From: Macrostomum hystrix
Taxonomy: Eukaryota; Platyhelminthes; Macrostomidae
DNA: 64,000 nt
Assembly: GCA_950097015.1 (NCBI GenBank)
Contig: CATNEN010000001.1
Span: 19,224,501 to 19,288,500, forward strand
Reading direction: 5' to 3'
Shown: in pieces, positions 9,973 to 22,125 of the stretch
Layout: each line of letters begins with the position of its first letter
How positions within the stretch are numbered: the stretch's first letter is position 1
Notes under the pieces: model-generated
What the model was told of the DNA's origin: nothing
What the model saw: the letters and a program-made list of their open reading frames with translations, nothing else
The model's database searches: none
Program-made: the position numbers and the translations under genes

Positions 9973-12900
9973 ATGACAAAACTTTCAGTTAGCAAATGTC
10001 TAAATCCCAAGGAGGTATCTGCTGTTAGCAAAAATATGGAAGATTCCAGTTCAACTCTATGCAAGCATTTTATTGATAAAAGTGAATCAGATGAGGAGCC
10101 TATGGATTCTGAGTTACTGGCTAAAACACTGGCACCAGATCTTGTGCAGAATAAATGTGCCACCTCACTTGACTGCAACTGCAATCATGTACTTATGAGA
10201 ACCGACACCTTTATTACTCAAGATAATAAATCATTTGAGTTGTCCACTGCGATGCAGAGTATTCACTTTTCCACTCTTAGATTTCATGCAGAACTTCAGC
10301 AAATGCTTGATACAGACTTTCATGACTATGTTGCCCAGGTGAGTTTTTCTGATTTCTAGTTTGTCCTTTGGAATAAAAAACTATAAAATAGATGCATATT
10401 GATCCCTCTAGTTGATGATAATTCTAATTTCATCCCTCTAATTTCTACTTGTATATTCTTAACAGTAATTGAATTAATTTAAAATGACCCATAAGGTCAA
10501 TGATGAATCATAGTAATTGTGCATATTAATTTAACAGTTAACTTGATCATTGACTAGATAATATTAAGGCAAGAGTAGATTAACTTATTTATTTACTTAC
10601 TAAATTTTCCACTTATATAATCGGTTCAGGCTCAGACTCAACAGCCGTCACTCGATAGTCCTTATGTGAGAATTCAATATCTAAGCCCTGATATAATGGG
10701 TGAGGCTAATGATGAGAATGATCAGCAACAGCAGCAGCAGCAGCAGCTGTACTCCACGGATGACGCCGCTAGATTAGCATTTCCAGACAATGATCCTCAG
10801 GATGATGACGACATACAAATACTAGGCATCCAGTTGGCTATCAAAACCGAACTAGACGCTACACTACCAGCTACAGACAATAGTCAGACTGATTTCGCTA
10901 GCTCACTGTCTCCAATGGCTGTCACATTCATGAATTCGGCGCGTCTCTACATACCAAAAACTAATAATAACAGTACTGATGTCAGTTGCTATGAAGCTTA
11001 TTACTGTTTAGACTGTTGCAAACTCACTGATACAGCTGCAGCAGCTGCGGAACACTGGGCAGAGGAAGGTGGCGAGCATTTTCTGCTGCCACTGCCGAGC
11101 GTGTGTCTCGTTCATGAGCAGCAGCCGACTGGTTTAGCTTTGGCTGCGTCGGAGATTTTGGTCTCCTGCTGCTCTTGCAGATTTTCTGTCGCTTTGAAAC
11201 TCGGCATTTGTGAATTATCGACTGCTAAAACTGGGGAAGATTTCATCAGGTTCGTTACAGATTGCATTCAATATTGCAGTGTGACAGACTGCTGTTGAGA
11301 GTGACAGACTGCTGTTCAATGTGACAGACTGCTGTTCAGTGTGACAGACTGCTTTTCAGTGTGACAGACTGGTGTTGAGTGTGACAGACTGGTGTTGAGA
11401 GTGACAGACTGGTGTTGAGAGTGACAGACTGGTGTTGAGAGTGACAGACTGCTGTTGAGAGTGACAGACTGCTGTTAAGAGTGACAGACTGCTGTTGAGA
11501 GTGACAGACTGCTGTTAAGAGTGACAGACTGCTGTTCAGTGCGACAGACTGCTGTTGAGAGTGAAGACTGTTGTTGAGAGTGACAGACTGGTGTTGAGAG
11601 TGACAGACTGCTGTTGAGAGTTACAGACTGGTGTTGAGTGTGACAGACTGGTGTTGAGAGTGACAGACTGGTGTTGAGTGGGACACTGCTGTTGAGTGTG
11701 TGATAGCTGACAGACCGATCAGTGTGACAGCTGACAGACCGATCAGTGTGACAGCTGACAGCCCGATCAGTGTGACAGCTGACAGACCGATCAGTGTGAC
11801 AGCTGACAGACCGATCAGTGTGACAGCTGAGCAGGCACAGAGTAAGCTTAGGGCTTGCGTGCAATTTGCAGAGTAGATTTCAGGGTAGATGTACATCTTT
11901 GTGAGTGTGTGGGCTCTCAGTGATTAGCGATAAGCGAGTGGGAAGCCTATCTGCCCTCAGGTGCGTGGCCAAGGTGTTTTATCACTCGGTGAACGCGCAC
12001 AAGCCGCCAGGCAGCCAAGGCTCGAGCCTGTCCGATTGGCCAGTTGTCAACCTGTCGCTGGGCAAGCTGAGGGCAAGCCTCAGTGAATCAGCTGCTGTGT
12101 ACCCGGTATTCCCAATCAGATCGGAGACTGTGTATCGCTACTTCATCAGCCAGACTTGCCGCAGGCTGGGTTTGGGCTCGGCAGCTCTAGCAATAAGCGG
12201 CGTCGCTCTTCGCAAGCCGCAGCCTGACGAACTGCCGGAGCCGCCTTCGCTGACTCTGCGGCTGGCGGAAAATTGCCCACACAGCAGCGGTGGCAGAGCC
12301 CGGCTGCCAACCCAGCTGGCAAATGTGTTCGTGCTGGCCTGCAGACGCTGTCACGCCATCAGGGATCCGCCGGTTTTGCCCGCAAAGCATTCGCTAAACG
12401 ACAGTCAGGAACCTGCGAGCTGGTGCCAGTGTGATTCGCTGCTGCAGAAACAGCGCGGAGGACTGACTAGCTGCACTATCTTGGTGCCCATTCGAGTGGA
12501 TGTAAGTATTGTCTCCAATTGTCAGCTGAATCTACCCATCCACCCCAGCTGAATCTACCCATCCACCCCAGCTGAATCTACCCATCCACCCCAGCTGAAT
12601 CTACCCATCCACCCCAGCTGAATCTACCCATCCACCCCAGCTGAATCTACCCATCCACCCCAGCTGAATCTACCCATCCACCCCAGCTGAATCTACCCAT
12701 CCACCCCAGCTGAATCTACCCATCCACCCCAGCTGAATCTACCCATCCATTCCCAGCTGAATCTACCCATCCACACCAGCTGAATCTACCCATCCACACC
12801 AGCAGAATCTACCCATCCATTCCCAGCTGAATCTACCCATCCATTCCCAGCTGAATCTACCCATCCATTCCCAGCTGAATCTACCCATCCATTCCCAGCT

Positions 12901-15900
12901 GAATCTACCCATCCACACCAGCTGAATCTACCCATCCATTCCCAGCTGAATCTACCCATCCACCCCAGCTGAATCTACCCATCCACCCCAGCTGAATCTA
13001 CCCATCCACCCCAGCTGAATCTACCCATCCACCCCAGCTGAATCTACCCATCCACCCCAGCTGAATCTACCCATCCATTCCCAGCTGAATCTACCCATCC
13101 ACCCCAGCTGAATCTACCCATCCACCCCAGCTGAATCTACCCATCCATTCTCAGCTGAATCTACCCATCCACCCCAGCTGAATCTACCCATCCATTACCA
13201 GCTGAATCTACCCATCCATTCCCAGCTGAATCTACCCATCCATTCCCAGCTGAATCTACCCATCCATTCCCAGCTGAATCTACCCATCCACACCAGCTGA
13301 ATCTACCCATCCATTCCCAGCTGAATCTACCCATCCATTCCCAGCTGAATCTACCCATCCACCCCAGCTGAATCTACCCATCCACACCAGCTGAATCTAC
13401 CCATCCATTCCCAGCTGAATCTACCCATCCATTCCCAGCTGAATCTACCCATCCATTCCCAGCTGAATCTACCCATCCACCCCAGCTGAATCTACCCATC
13501 CACACCAGCTGAATCTACCCATCCACACCAGCTGAATCTACCCATCCACACCAGCTGAATCTACCCATCCATTCCCAGCTGAATCTACCCATCCATTCCC
13601 AGCTGAATCTACCCATCCACCCCAGCTGAATCTACCCATCCACCCCAGCTGAATCTACCCATCCATTCTCAGCTGAATCTACCCATCCACCCCAGCTGAA
13701 TCTACCCATCCATTACCAGCTGAATCTACCCATCCATTCCCAGCTGAATCTACCCATCCATTCCCAGCTGAATCTACCCATCCATTCCCAGCTGAATCTA
13801 CCCATCCACACCAGCTGAATCTACCCATCCATTCCCAGCTGAATCTACCCATCCATTCCCAGCTGAATCTACCCATCCACCCCAGCTGAATCTACCCATC
13901 CACACCAGCTGAATCTACCCATCCATTCCCAGCTGAATCTACCCATCCATTCCCAGCTGAATCTACCCATCCATTACCAGCTGAATCTACCCATCCATTC
14001 CCAGCTGAATCTACCCATCCATTCCCAGCTGAATCTACCCATCCATTCCCAGCTGAATCTACCCATCCACACCAGCTGAATCTACCCATCCATTCCCAGC
14101 TGAATCTACCCATCCATTCCCAGCTGAATCTACCCATCCACCCCAGCTGAATCTACCCATCCACACCAGCTGAATCTACCCATCCATTCCCAGCTGAATC
14201 TACCCATCCATTCCCAGCTGAATCTACCCATCCATTCCCAGCTGAATCTACCCATCCATTCCCAGCTGAATCTACCCATCCATTCCCAGCTGAATCTACC
14301 CATCCATTCCCAGCTGAATCTACCCATCCATTCCCAGCTGAATCTACCCATCCACCCCAGCTGAATCTACCCATCCACCCCAGCTGAATCTACCCACCCA
14401 TTCTCAGCTGAATCTACCCATCCACCCCAGCTGAATCTACCCATCCATTCTCAGCAGAATCTACCCATCCATTCCCAGCTGAATCTACCCATCAACCCCA
14501 GCTGAATCTACCCATCCATTCCCAGCTGAATCTACCCATTCATTCCCAGCTGAATCTACCCATCCATTCCCAGCTGAATCTACCCATCCACCCCAGCTGA
14601 ATCTACCCATCCACCCCAGCTGAATCTACCCACCCATTCTCAGCTGAATCTACCCATCCACCCCAGCTGAATCTACCCATCCATTCTCAGCAGAATCTAC
14701 CCATCCATTCCCAGCTGAATCTACCCATCAACCCCAGCTGAATCTACCCATCCATTCCCAGCTGAATCTACCCATTCATTCCCAGCTGAATCTACCCATC
14801 CATTCCCAGCTGAATCTACCCATCCACCCCAGCTGAATCTACCCATCCATTCCCAGCTGAATCTACCCATCCACACCAGCTGAATCTACCCATCCACCCC
14901 AGCTGAATCTACCTATCCATCCCAGGTTAACCTACCCATCCACCCCAGCTGAATCTACCCATCCACCCCAGCTGAATCTACCCATCCACCCCAGCTGAAT
15001 CTACCCATCCACCCCAGCTGAATCTACCCATCCATTCCCAGCTGAATCTACCCATCCACCCCAGCTGAATCTACCCATCCACCCCAGCTGAATCTACCCA
15101 TCCATTCCCAGCTGAATCTACCTATCCACCCCAGCTGAATCTACCTATCCATCCCAGGTTAATCTACCCATCCACCCCAGCTGAATCTACCCATCCACCC
15201 CAGCTGAATCTACCTATCCACCCCAGCTGAATCTACCCATCCACCCCAGCTGAATCTACCCATCCACCCCAGCTGAATCTACCCATCCATTCCCAGCTGA
15301 ATCTACCCATCCACCCCAGCTGAATCTACCCATCCACCCCAGCTGAATCTACCCATCCATTCTCAGCTGAATCTACCCATCCACCCCAGCTGAATCTACC
15401 CATCCACCCCAGCTGAATCTACCCATCCACCCCAGCTGAATCTACCCATCCATTCTCAGCTGAATCTACCCATCCACCCCAGCTGAATCTACCCATCCAT
15501 TCCCAGCTGAATCTACCCATCCATTCTCAGCAGAATCTACCCATCCATTCCCAGCTGAATCTACCCATCCACACCAGCTGAATCTACCCATCCATTCCCA
15601 GCTGAATCTACCCATCCATTCCCAGCTGAATCTACCCATCCATTCTCAGCAGAATCTACCCATCCATTCCCAGCTGAATCTACCCATCAACCCCAGCTGA
15701 ATCTACCCATCCATTCTCAGCAGAATCTACCCATCCATTCCCAGCTGAATCTACCCATCCACACCAGCTGAATCTACCCATCCATTCCCAGCTGAATCTA
15801 CCCATCCATTCCCAGCTGAATCTACCCATCCATTCCCAGCTGAATCTACCCATCCATTCCCAGCTGAATCTACCCATCCATTCCCAGCTGAATCTACCCA

Positions 15901-18900
15901 TCCATTCCCAGCTGAATCTACCCATCCATTCCCAGCTGAATCTACCCATCCACCCCAGCTGAATCTACCCATCCACCCCAGCTGAATCTACCCACCCATT
16001 CTCAGCTGAATCTACCCATCCACCCCAGCTGAATCTACCCATCCATTCTCAGCAGAATCTACCCATCCATTCCCAGCTGAATCTACCCATCAACCCCAGC
16101 TGAATCTACCCATCCATTCCCAGCTGAATCTACCCATCCACCCCAGCTGAATCTACCCATCCATTCCCAGCTGAATCTACCCACCCATTCTCAGCTGAAT
16201 CTACCCATCCACCCCAGCTGAATCTACCCATCCATTCTCAGCAGAATCTACCCATCCATTCCCAGCTGAATCTACCTATCAACCCCAGCTGAATCTACCC
16301 ATCCATTCCCAGCTGAATCTACCCATTCATTCCCAGCTGAATCTACCCATCCATTCCCAGCTGAATCTACCCATCCACCCCAGCTGAATCTACCTATCCA
16401 CCCCAGCTGAATCTACCTATCCATCCCAGGTTAACCTACCCATCCACCCCAGCTGAATCTACCCATCCACCCCAGCTGAATCTACCCATCCACCCCAGCT
16501 GAATCTACCCATCCATTCCCAGCTGAATCTACCCATCCACCCCAGCTGAATCTACCCATCCATTCCCAGCTGAATCTACCCATCCATTCCCAGCTGAATC
16601 TACCCATCCATTCCCAGCTGAATCTACCCATCCATTTCCAGCTGAATCTACCCATCCATTCCCAGCTGAATCTACCCATCCATTCCCAGCTGAATCTACC
16701 CATCCACCCCAGCTGAATCTACCCATCCACCCCAGCTGAATCTACCTATCCACCCCAGCTGAATCTACCTATCCATCCCAGGTTAACCTACCCATCCACC
16801 CCAGCTGAATCTACCCATCCACCCCAGCTGAATCTACCCATCCACCCCAGCTGAATCTACCCATCCACCCCAGCTGAATCTACCCATCCACCCCAGCTGA
16901 ATCTACCCATCCATTCCCAGCTGAATCTACCCATCCACCCCAGCTGAATCTACCCATCCATTCCCAGCTGAATCTACCCATCCATTCCCAGCTGAATCTA
17001 CCCATCCACCCCAGCTGAATCTACCCATCCATTCCCAGCTGAATCTACCCATCCATTCCCAGCTGAATCTACCCATCCATTCCCAGCTGAATCTACCCAT
17101 CCATTTCCAGCTGAATCTACCCATCCATTCCCAGCTGAATCTACCCATCCACCCCAGCTGAATCTACCCATCCACCCCAGCTGAATCTACCCATCCACCC
17201 CAGCTGAATCTACCCATCCACCCCAGCTGAATCTACCCATCCACCCCAGCTGAATCTACCCATCCATTCCCAGCTGAATCTACCCATCCACCCCAGCTGA
17301 ATCTACCCATCCACCCCAGCTGAATCTACCCATCCATTCTCAGCTGAATCTACCCATCCACCCCAGCTGAATCTACCCATCCATTACCAGCTGAATCTAC
17401 CCATCCATTCCCAGCTGAATCTACCCATCCATTCCCAGCTGAATCTACCCATCCATTCCCAGCTGAATCTACCCATCCATTTCCAGCTGAATCTACCCAT
17501 CCATTCCCAGCTGAATCTACCCATCCATTCCCAGCTGAATCTACCCATCCACCCCAGCTGAATCTACCCATCCACCCCAGCTGAATCTACCTATCCACCC
17601 CAGCTGAATCTACCTATCCATCCCAGGTTAACCTACCCATCCACCCCAGCTGAATCTACCCATCCACCCCAGCTGAATCTACCCATCCACCCCAGCTGAA
17701 TCTACCCATCCATTCCCAGCTGAATCTACCCATCCACCCCAGCTGAATCTACCCATCCACCCCAGCTGAATCTACCCATCCATTCTCAGCTGAATCTACC
17801 CATCCATTCCCAGCTGAATCTACCCATCCACACCAGCTGAATCTACCCATCCATTCCCAGCTGAATCTACCCATCCATTCCCAGCTGAATCTACCCATCC
17901 ACCCCAGCTGAATCTACCCATCCACACCAGCTGAATCTACCCATCCATTCCCAGCTGAATCTACCCATCCATTCCCAGCTGAATCTACCCATCCATTCCC
18001 AGCTGAATCTACCCATCCACCCCAGCTGAATCTACCCATCCACACCAGCTGAATCTACCCATCCACACCAGCTGAATCTACCCATCCACACCAGCTGAAT
18101 CTACCCATCCATTCCCAGCTGAATCTACCCATCCATTCCCAGCTGAATCTACCCATCCATTCCCAGCTGAATCTACCCATCCATTCCCAGCTGAATCTAC
18201 CCATCCATTCCCAGCTGAATCTACCCATCCACCCCAGCTGAATCTACCCATCCATTCCCAGCTGAATCTACCCATCCACCCCAGCTGAATCTACCCATCC
18301 ACCCCAGCTGAATCTACCCATCCACCCCAGCTGAATCTACCTATCCATCCCAGGTTAATCTAGCTGCTCCAGCAGAATCTGCCTAAGCTTTAACAGAATC
18401 TGCCCAAGAAGAATTTGCCCAAGCAGAATCTGCCTAAGCAGAATTTGCCCAAGCTTTGAAAGAATCTTCCCTAGCTTCTGCGAATCTGTTTTAGCTCTAA
18501 AAAAATCCCTAGCAGAATCTCCTCACGCTTCAGCAGTATCTGCCCAATCTCTAGCAGAATCTGCCCAAGCTCCCGCAGAATCTGCCCAAGCTCCCGCAGA
18601 ATCTGCCCAAGCTCCCGCAGAATCTGCCCAAGCTCCCGCAGAATCTCACAAGCCATTTAAGAAGCAGACTTTGAAATTCGCAACGCACTCATTCTCCAGA
18701 TCAAGTGGGTTCGCCACCTGCACTGCGCATTCTGTCCTAGCAACAGCTTCTCCGACGCCTCGGCTTGTGTGCGGCACTGCATGAAGCACCACCTGGCTAA
18801 AGTTAAACTTCGCTGCTGTCGTTGCCGACAGGTTCTGAGCTCGCTTGAGCAGCTTCTAGCTCACCGCTGTTTACTAGCACGCGCTCAACCCCCAGATTCA

Positions 18901-19116
18901 AGCTCAAGTTGTGGCAGAGATTTCTTCCCAGACGATGATGGGGACAATCTGAGCGGCGACTCCAATCCCATTGGATGCGGGCAGGTGCTCGCGGCCTGTC
19001 AGGCCTGGGACTCCGCCAACAGCCTGTGCGACCTCACACTTGGTCGAGTGTACCTCACTCTGCTGCCCTATGACCGACTATTGAGCGTGTTCCTTCTTGT
19101 GCCCGGATCTGCCTGA
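9973..19116 (+). CDS. Zinc-finger protein A, 647 aa, four exons, family not recognised
   Basis: Model: 9973..10338, 10630..11249, 11961..12501, 18700..19116, all GT-AG with matching phases 0, 2 and 0. Exon 2 gives a Gln tract (154-161), an acidic stretch, a sumoylation-type LAIKTE (191-196) and a first cysteine pair, YCLDC (C248, C251) with H264. A finger split by intron 2 pairs C302-C305 with H337 and H342. Exon 4 starts IKWVRH and has C518-x2-C521 with H535/H539-H540, then C548/C551 with H564. The arrangement suggests a nuclear regulator with several degenerate C2H2 fingers. Gene B downstream is a clear paralog. The start codon is uncertain and an upstream exon is possible. The introns are filled by tandem arrays. 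I cannot name the family. Confidence 0.75.
11278..11696 (+). repeat. 20-bp minisatellite in gene A intron 2
   Basis: About 21 copies of a 20-bp unit with core GTGACAGACTGCTGTTGAGA and variants at GCTGTT/GGTGTT and GAGA/CAGT/GAGT. It starts about 28 bases after the donor. Confidence 0.95.
11697..11830 (+). repeat. 24-bp minisatellite in gene A intron 2
   Basis: Five to six copies of a 24-bp unit containing GACAGACCGATCAGTGTGAC. It abuts the 20-bp array and shares GTGACAG with it, so one may derive from the other. The remaining 130 bases to the acceptor are unique. Confidence 0.9.
12523..18362 (+). repeat. 23/24-bp minisatellite filling gene A intron 3
   Basis: About 250 copies over 5.8 kb, starting 21 bases after the donor. 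The core is AGCTGAATCTACCCATCCA and the tail varies: CCCC or CACC gives 23 bp, TTCCC gives 24 bp. Rarer variants (TTCTC, TTACC, CAACCCC, TATCCATCCCAGGTTAACC) mark local higher-order blocks. Minus-strand open frames rich in MGRFSW are translations of this array, not genes. Confidence 0.97.
18363..18655 (+). repeat. Diverged 21-bp tail of the intron 3 array
   Basis: Irregular copies of GCAGAATCTGCCCAAGCT, becoming a regular 21-bp unit at about 18550-18645. The match to the main unit (AGC.GAATCT.CCCA) shows these are old or diverged relatives at the edge of the array, about 45 bases before the exon 4 acceptor. Confidence 0.85.
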
Positions 19117-19162
19117 GTACTTTTGAGTCGATGCTATGCTCTGATAGACCCCTTGTACGCCA

Positions 19163-20145
19163 TCAGTTATTACCCAATCAGCAGTGAGTTATTACCCAAT
19201 CAGCAGTTAGTTATTACCCAATCAGCAGTACTTTATTGCCCAATCAGCAATGGGTCATTACCCAATCAGCAGTGAGTTATTACCCAATCAGCAGTGAGTT
19301 TTTACCCAATCAGCAGTGAGTTATTACCCAATCAGCAGTAAGTTATATTGCCCAATCAGCAGTAAGTTATATTGCCCAATCAGCAGGGAGTTATTACCCA
19401 ATCAGCAGTAAGTTATATTGCCCAATCAGCAGTAAGTTATATTGCCCAATCAGCAGTAAGTTATATTGCCCAATCAGCAGTAAGTTATATTGCCCAATCA
19501 GCAGTAAGTTATATTGCCCAATCAGCAGTAAGTTATATTGCCCAATCAGCAGTAAGTTATATTGCCCAATCAGCAGTAAGTTATATTGCCCAATCAGCAG
19601 TAAGTTATATTGCCCAATCAGCAGTAAGTTATATTGCCCAATCAGCAGGGAGTTATTACCCAATCAGCAGTAAGTTATATTGCCCAATCAGCAGTAAGTT
19701 ATATTGCCCAATCAGCAGTAAGTTATTACCTAATCAACGGTGAGTTATTACTCAATCAACGGTGAGTTATTACCCAATCAACGGTGAGTTATTACCCAAT
19801 CAACGGTGAGTTATTACCCAATCAGCAGTGAGTTATTACCCAATCAGCAGTGAGTTATTACCCAATCAGCAGTGAGTTATTACCCAATCAACGGTGAGTT
19901 ATTACCCAATCAGCAGTGAGTTATTACCCAATCAGCAGTGAGTTATTACCCAATCAGCAGTGAATTATTACCCAATCAACGGTGAGTTATTACCCAATCA
20001 ACGGTGAGTTATTACCCAATCAACGGTGAGTTATTACCCAATCAACGGTGAGTTATTACCCAATCAACGGTGAGTTATTACCCAATCAGCAGTGAGTTAT
20101 TACCCAATCAGCAGTAAGTTATTACCCAATCAGCAGGTAGTCATT
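19163..20145 (+). repeat. 22/24-bp minisatellite after gene A, each unit with a CCAATCAG box
   Basis: About 43 copies. The 22-bp form carries AGTTATTACCCAATCAGCAG and the 24-bp form AGTTATATTGCCCAATCAGC. A sub-block (19,730-20,080) carries AACGG instead of AGCAG. Almost every unit contains CCAATCA, the NF-Y/CCAAT box, and the 24-bp form also contains GTAAGT at the unit junction. It begins 47 bases after the gene A stop. Confidence 0.95.
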
Positions 20146-20708
20146 ACCCAGTAATTACTTGGCTAACAGTTTGTTACATGGTAATAGTTCACAGAAAAAG
20201 CAAATTAAAGCATTTAATTTCTTACGATGAGATGACATATCGTTTATGACATAGGCTATTTAATAATTGTCGAAGTTGTATCTTAGGGACGCAATTCTGA
20301 TCGCGATTTACCTTTCAAAATTATTCTTGCTTATTACATTTATCTGGCAATTTTCTATATTTACATTTTCATAGTGCTAACATGGCTGATATAGCTTTTT
20401 TACATTACAGTTGCATTACTCAAAGAAAAAGTATTTATAAATCATTTGTGTTAAAACTTATTTTTCACAATATTACGCATGCTACTAAATGATGTTTAAC
20501 GAATTTTTTTAAAGCAAAGCTACTTGTAGTTCCGCAAATTTTACATTTTTTAAATTTGTTCTTGCCTTTTCTAACAACAAAGCAATACTTTCTTACAAAA
20601 TGCGCCGCTGGGTTACTTGCCTACATGCGCGAATTCGTTTCGTTCTGTGCTACGTTTTTATTCCATGACTTCTGTAAAACAATTTCAATGCCAAATTAGC
20701 CTTCGGCG
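20146..20708. other. Unique AT-rich spacer between two arrays
   Basis: About 560 bases of AT-rich unique sequence between the CCAAT array and the AGGTCA array. I see no open frame, RNA gene or transposon signature. Confidence 0.5.
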
Positions 20709-21990
20709 TCAGGTCGGTAAGGTCAGGTGGAGAAGAGGTCAGCTGGAGTAAAGGTCAGGTGGAGAAGGTCAGGTGGGTACAGGTCAGGTGGAGTAAAGGT
20801 CAGGTGGGTACAGGTCAGGTGGGTACAGGTCAGGTGGGTACAGGTCAGGTGGGTACAGGTCAGGTGGAGTAAAGGTCAGGTGGGTACAGGTCAGGTGGGT
20901 ACAGGTCAGGTGGGTACAGGTCTGGTGGGTACAGGTCAGGTGGAGAAGGTCAGGTGGGTACAGGTCAGGTGGAGTAAAGGTCAGGTGGAGAAGGTCAGTT
21001 GGGTACAGGTCAGGTGGAGAAGGTCAGGTGGGTACAGGTCAGGTGGAGTAAAGGTCATGTGGAGAAGGTCAGGTGGGTACAGGTCAGGTGGAGTAAAGGT
21101 CAGGTGGAGAAGGTCAGGTGGGTACAGGTCAGGTGGAGTAAAGGTCAGGTGGAGAAGGTCAGGTGGGTACAGGTCAGGTGGAGTAAAGGTCAGGTGGAGA
21201 AGGTCAGGTGGGTACAGGTCAGGTGGAGTAAAGGTCATGTGGAGAAGGTCAGGTGGGTACAGGTCATGTGGAGAAGGTCAGGTGGGTACAGGTCAGGTGG
21301 AGTAAAGGTCAGGTGGAGAAGGTCAGTTGGGTACAGGTCAGGTGGAGAAGGTCAGGTGGGTACAGGTCAGGTGGAGTAAAGGTCAGGTGGAGAAGGTCAG
21401 GTGGGTACAGGTCAGGTGGAGTAAAGGTCAGGTGGAGAAGGTCAGGTGGGTACAGGTCAGGTGGAGTAAAGGTCATGTGGAGAAGGTCAGGTGGGTACAG
21501 GTCATGTGGAGAAGGTCAGGTGGGTACAGGTCAGGTGGAGTAAAGGTCAGGTGGAGAAGGTCAGGTGGGTACAGGTCAGGTGGAGTAAAGGTCATGTGGA
21601 GAAGGTCAGGTGGGTAAAGGTCATGTGGAGAAGGTCAGGTGGGTACAGGTCAGGTGGAGTAAAGGTCAGGTGGAGAAGGTCAGTTGGGTACAGGTCAGGT
21701 GGAGAAGGTCAGGTGGGTACAGGTCAGGTGGAGTAAAGGTCAGGTGGAGAAGGTCAGGTGGAGAAGGTCAGGTGGGTACAGGTCAGGTGGAGTAAAGGTC
21801 AGGAGGAGAAGGTCAGGTGGAGAAGGTCAGGTGGAGAAGGTCAGGTGGGTACAGGTCAGGTGGAGTAAAGGTCAGGAGGAGAAGGTCAGGTGGAGAAGGT
21901 CAGGTGGAGAAGGTCAGGTGGAGTAAAGGTCAGGAGGAGAAGGTCAGGTGGAGAAGGTCAGTTGGGTACAGGTCAGATGAGTTAGGAAAG
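20709..21990 (+). repeat. AGGTCAGGTG array upstream of gene B (14+15+16 bp, 45-bp period)
   Basis: Three monomers, all starting AGGTCAGGTGG and ending AGA (14 bp), GTAC (15 bp) or AGTAA (16 bp), commonly rotate as a 45-bp block. Around 85 monomers are present. Each carries AGGTCA, the nuclear-receptor half-site, overlapping CAGGTG, a Snail/ZEB-type E-box. The array ends about 135 bases before the predicted gene B start codon. Confidence 0.95.
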
Positions 21991-22125
21991 TGAGGGAGGT
22001 AATTTTAGGCCACGTCAGGTCAGGCCAAAGCAGTTAAGCGGTAATGGGTCTAATAAGTCTGCTTGCTTGTATTCCAGCACTTCCAAAACTACTGCAGCAC
22101 TACATCGTTCCTCTAAATCAGTCGA

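Noticed and set aside
13161-18275. Many minus-strand frames repeating MGRFSWEW
   Set aside because: Arise from the 23/24-bp array in gene A intron 3; frames switch whenever the unit length changes.
20727-21926. Plus-strand frames such as VRWVQVRW repeated
   Set aside because: The 45-bp period is a multiple of three, so frames stay open by chance; there is no conserved start, splice site or family.
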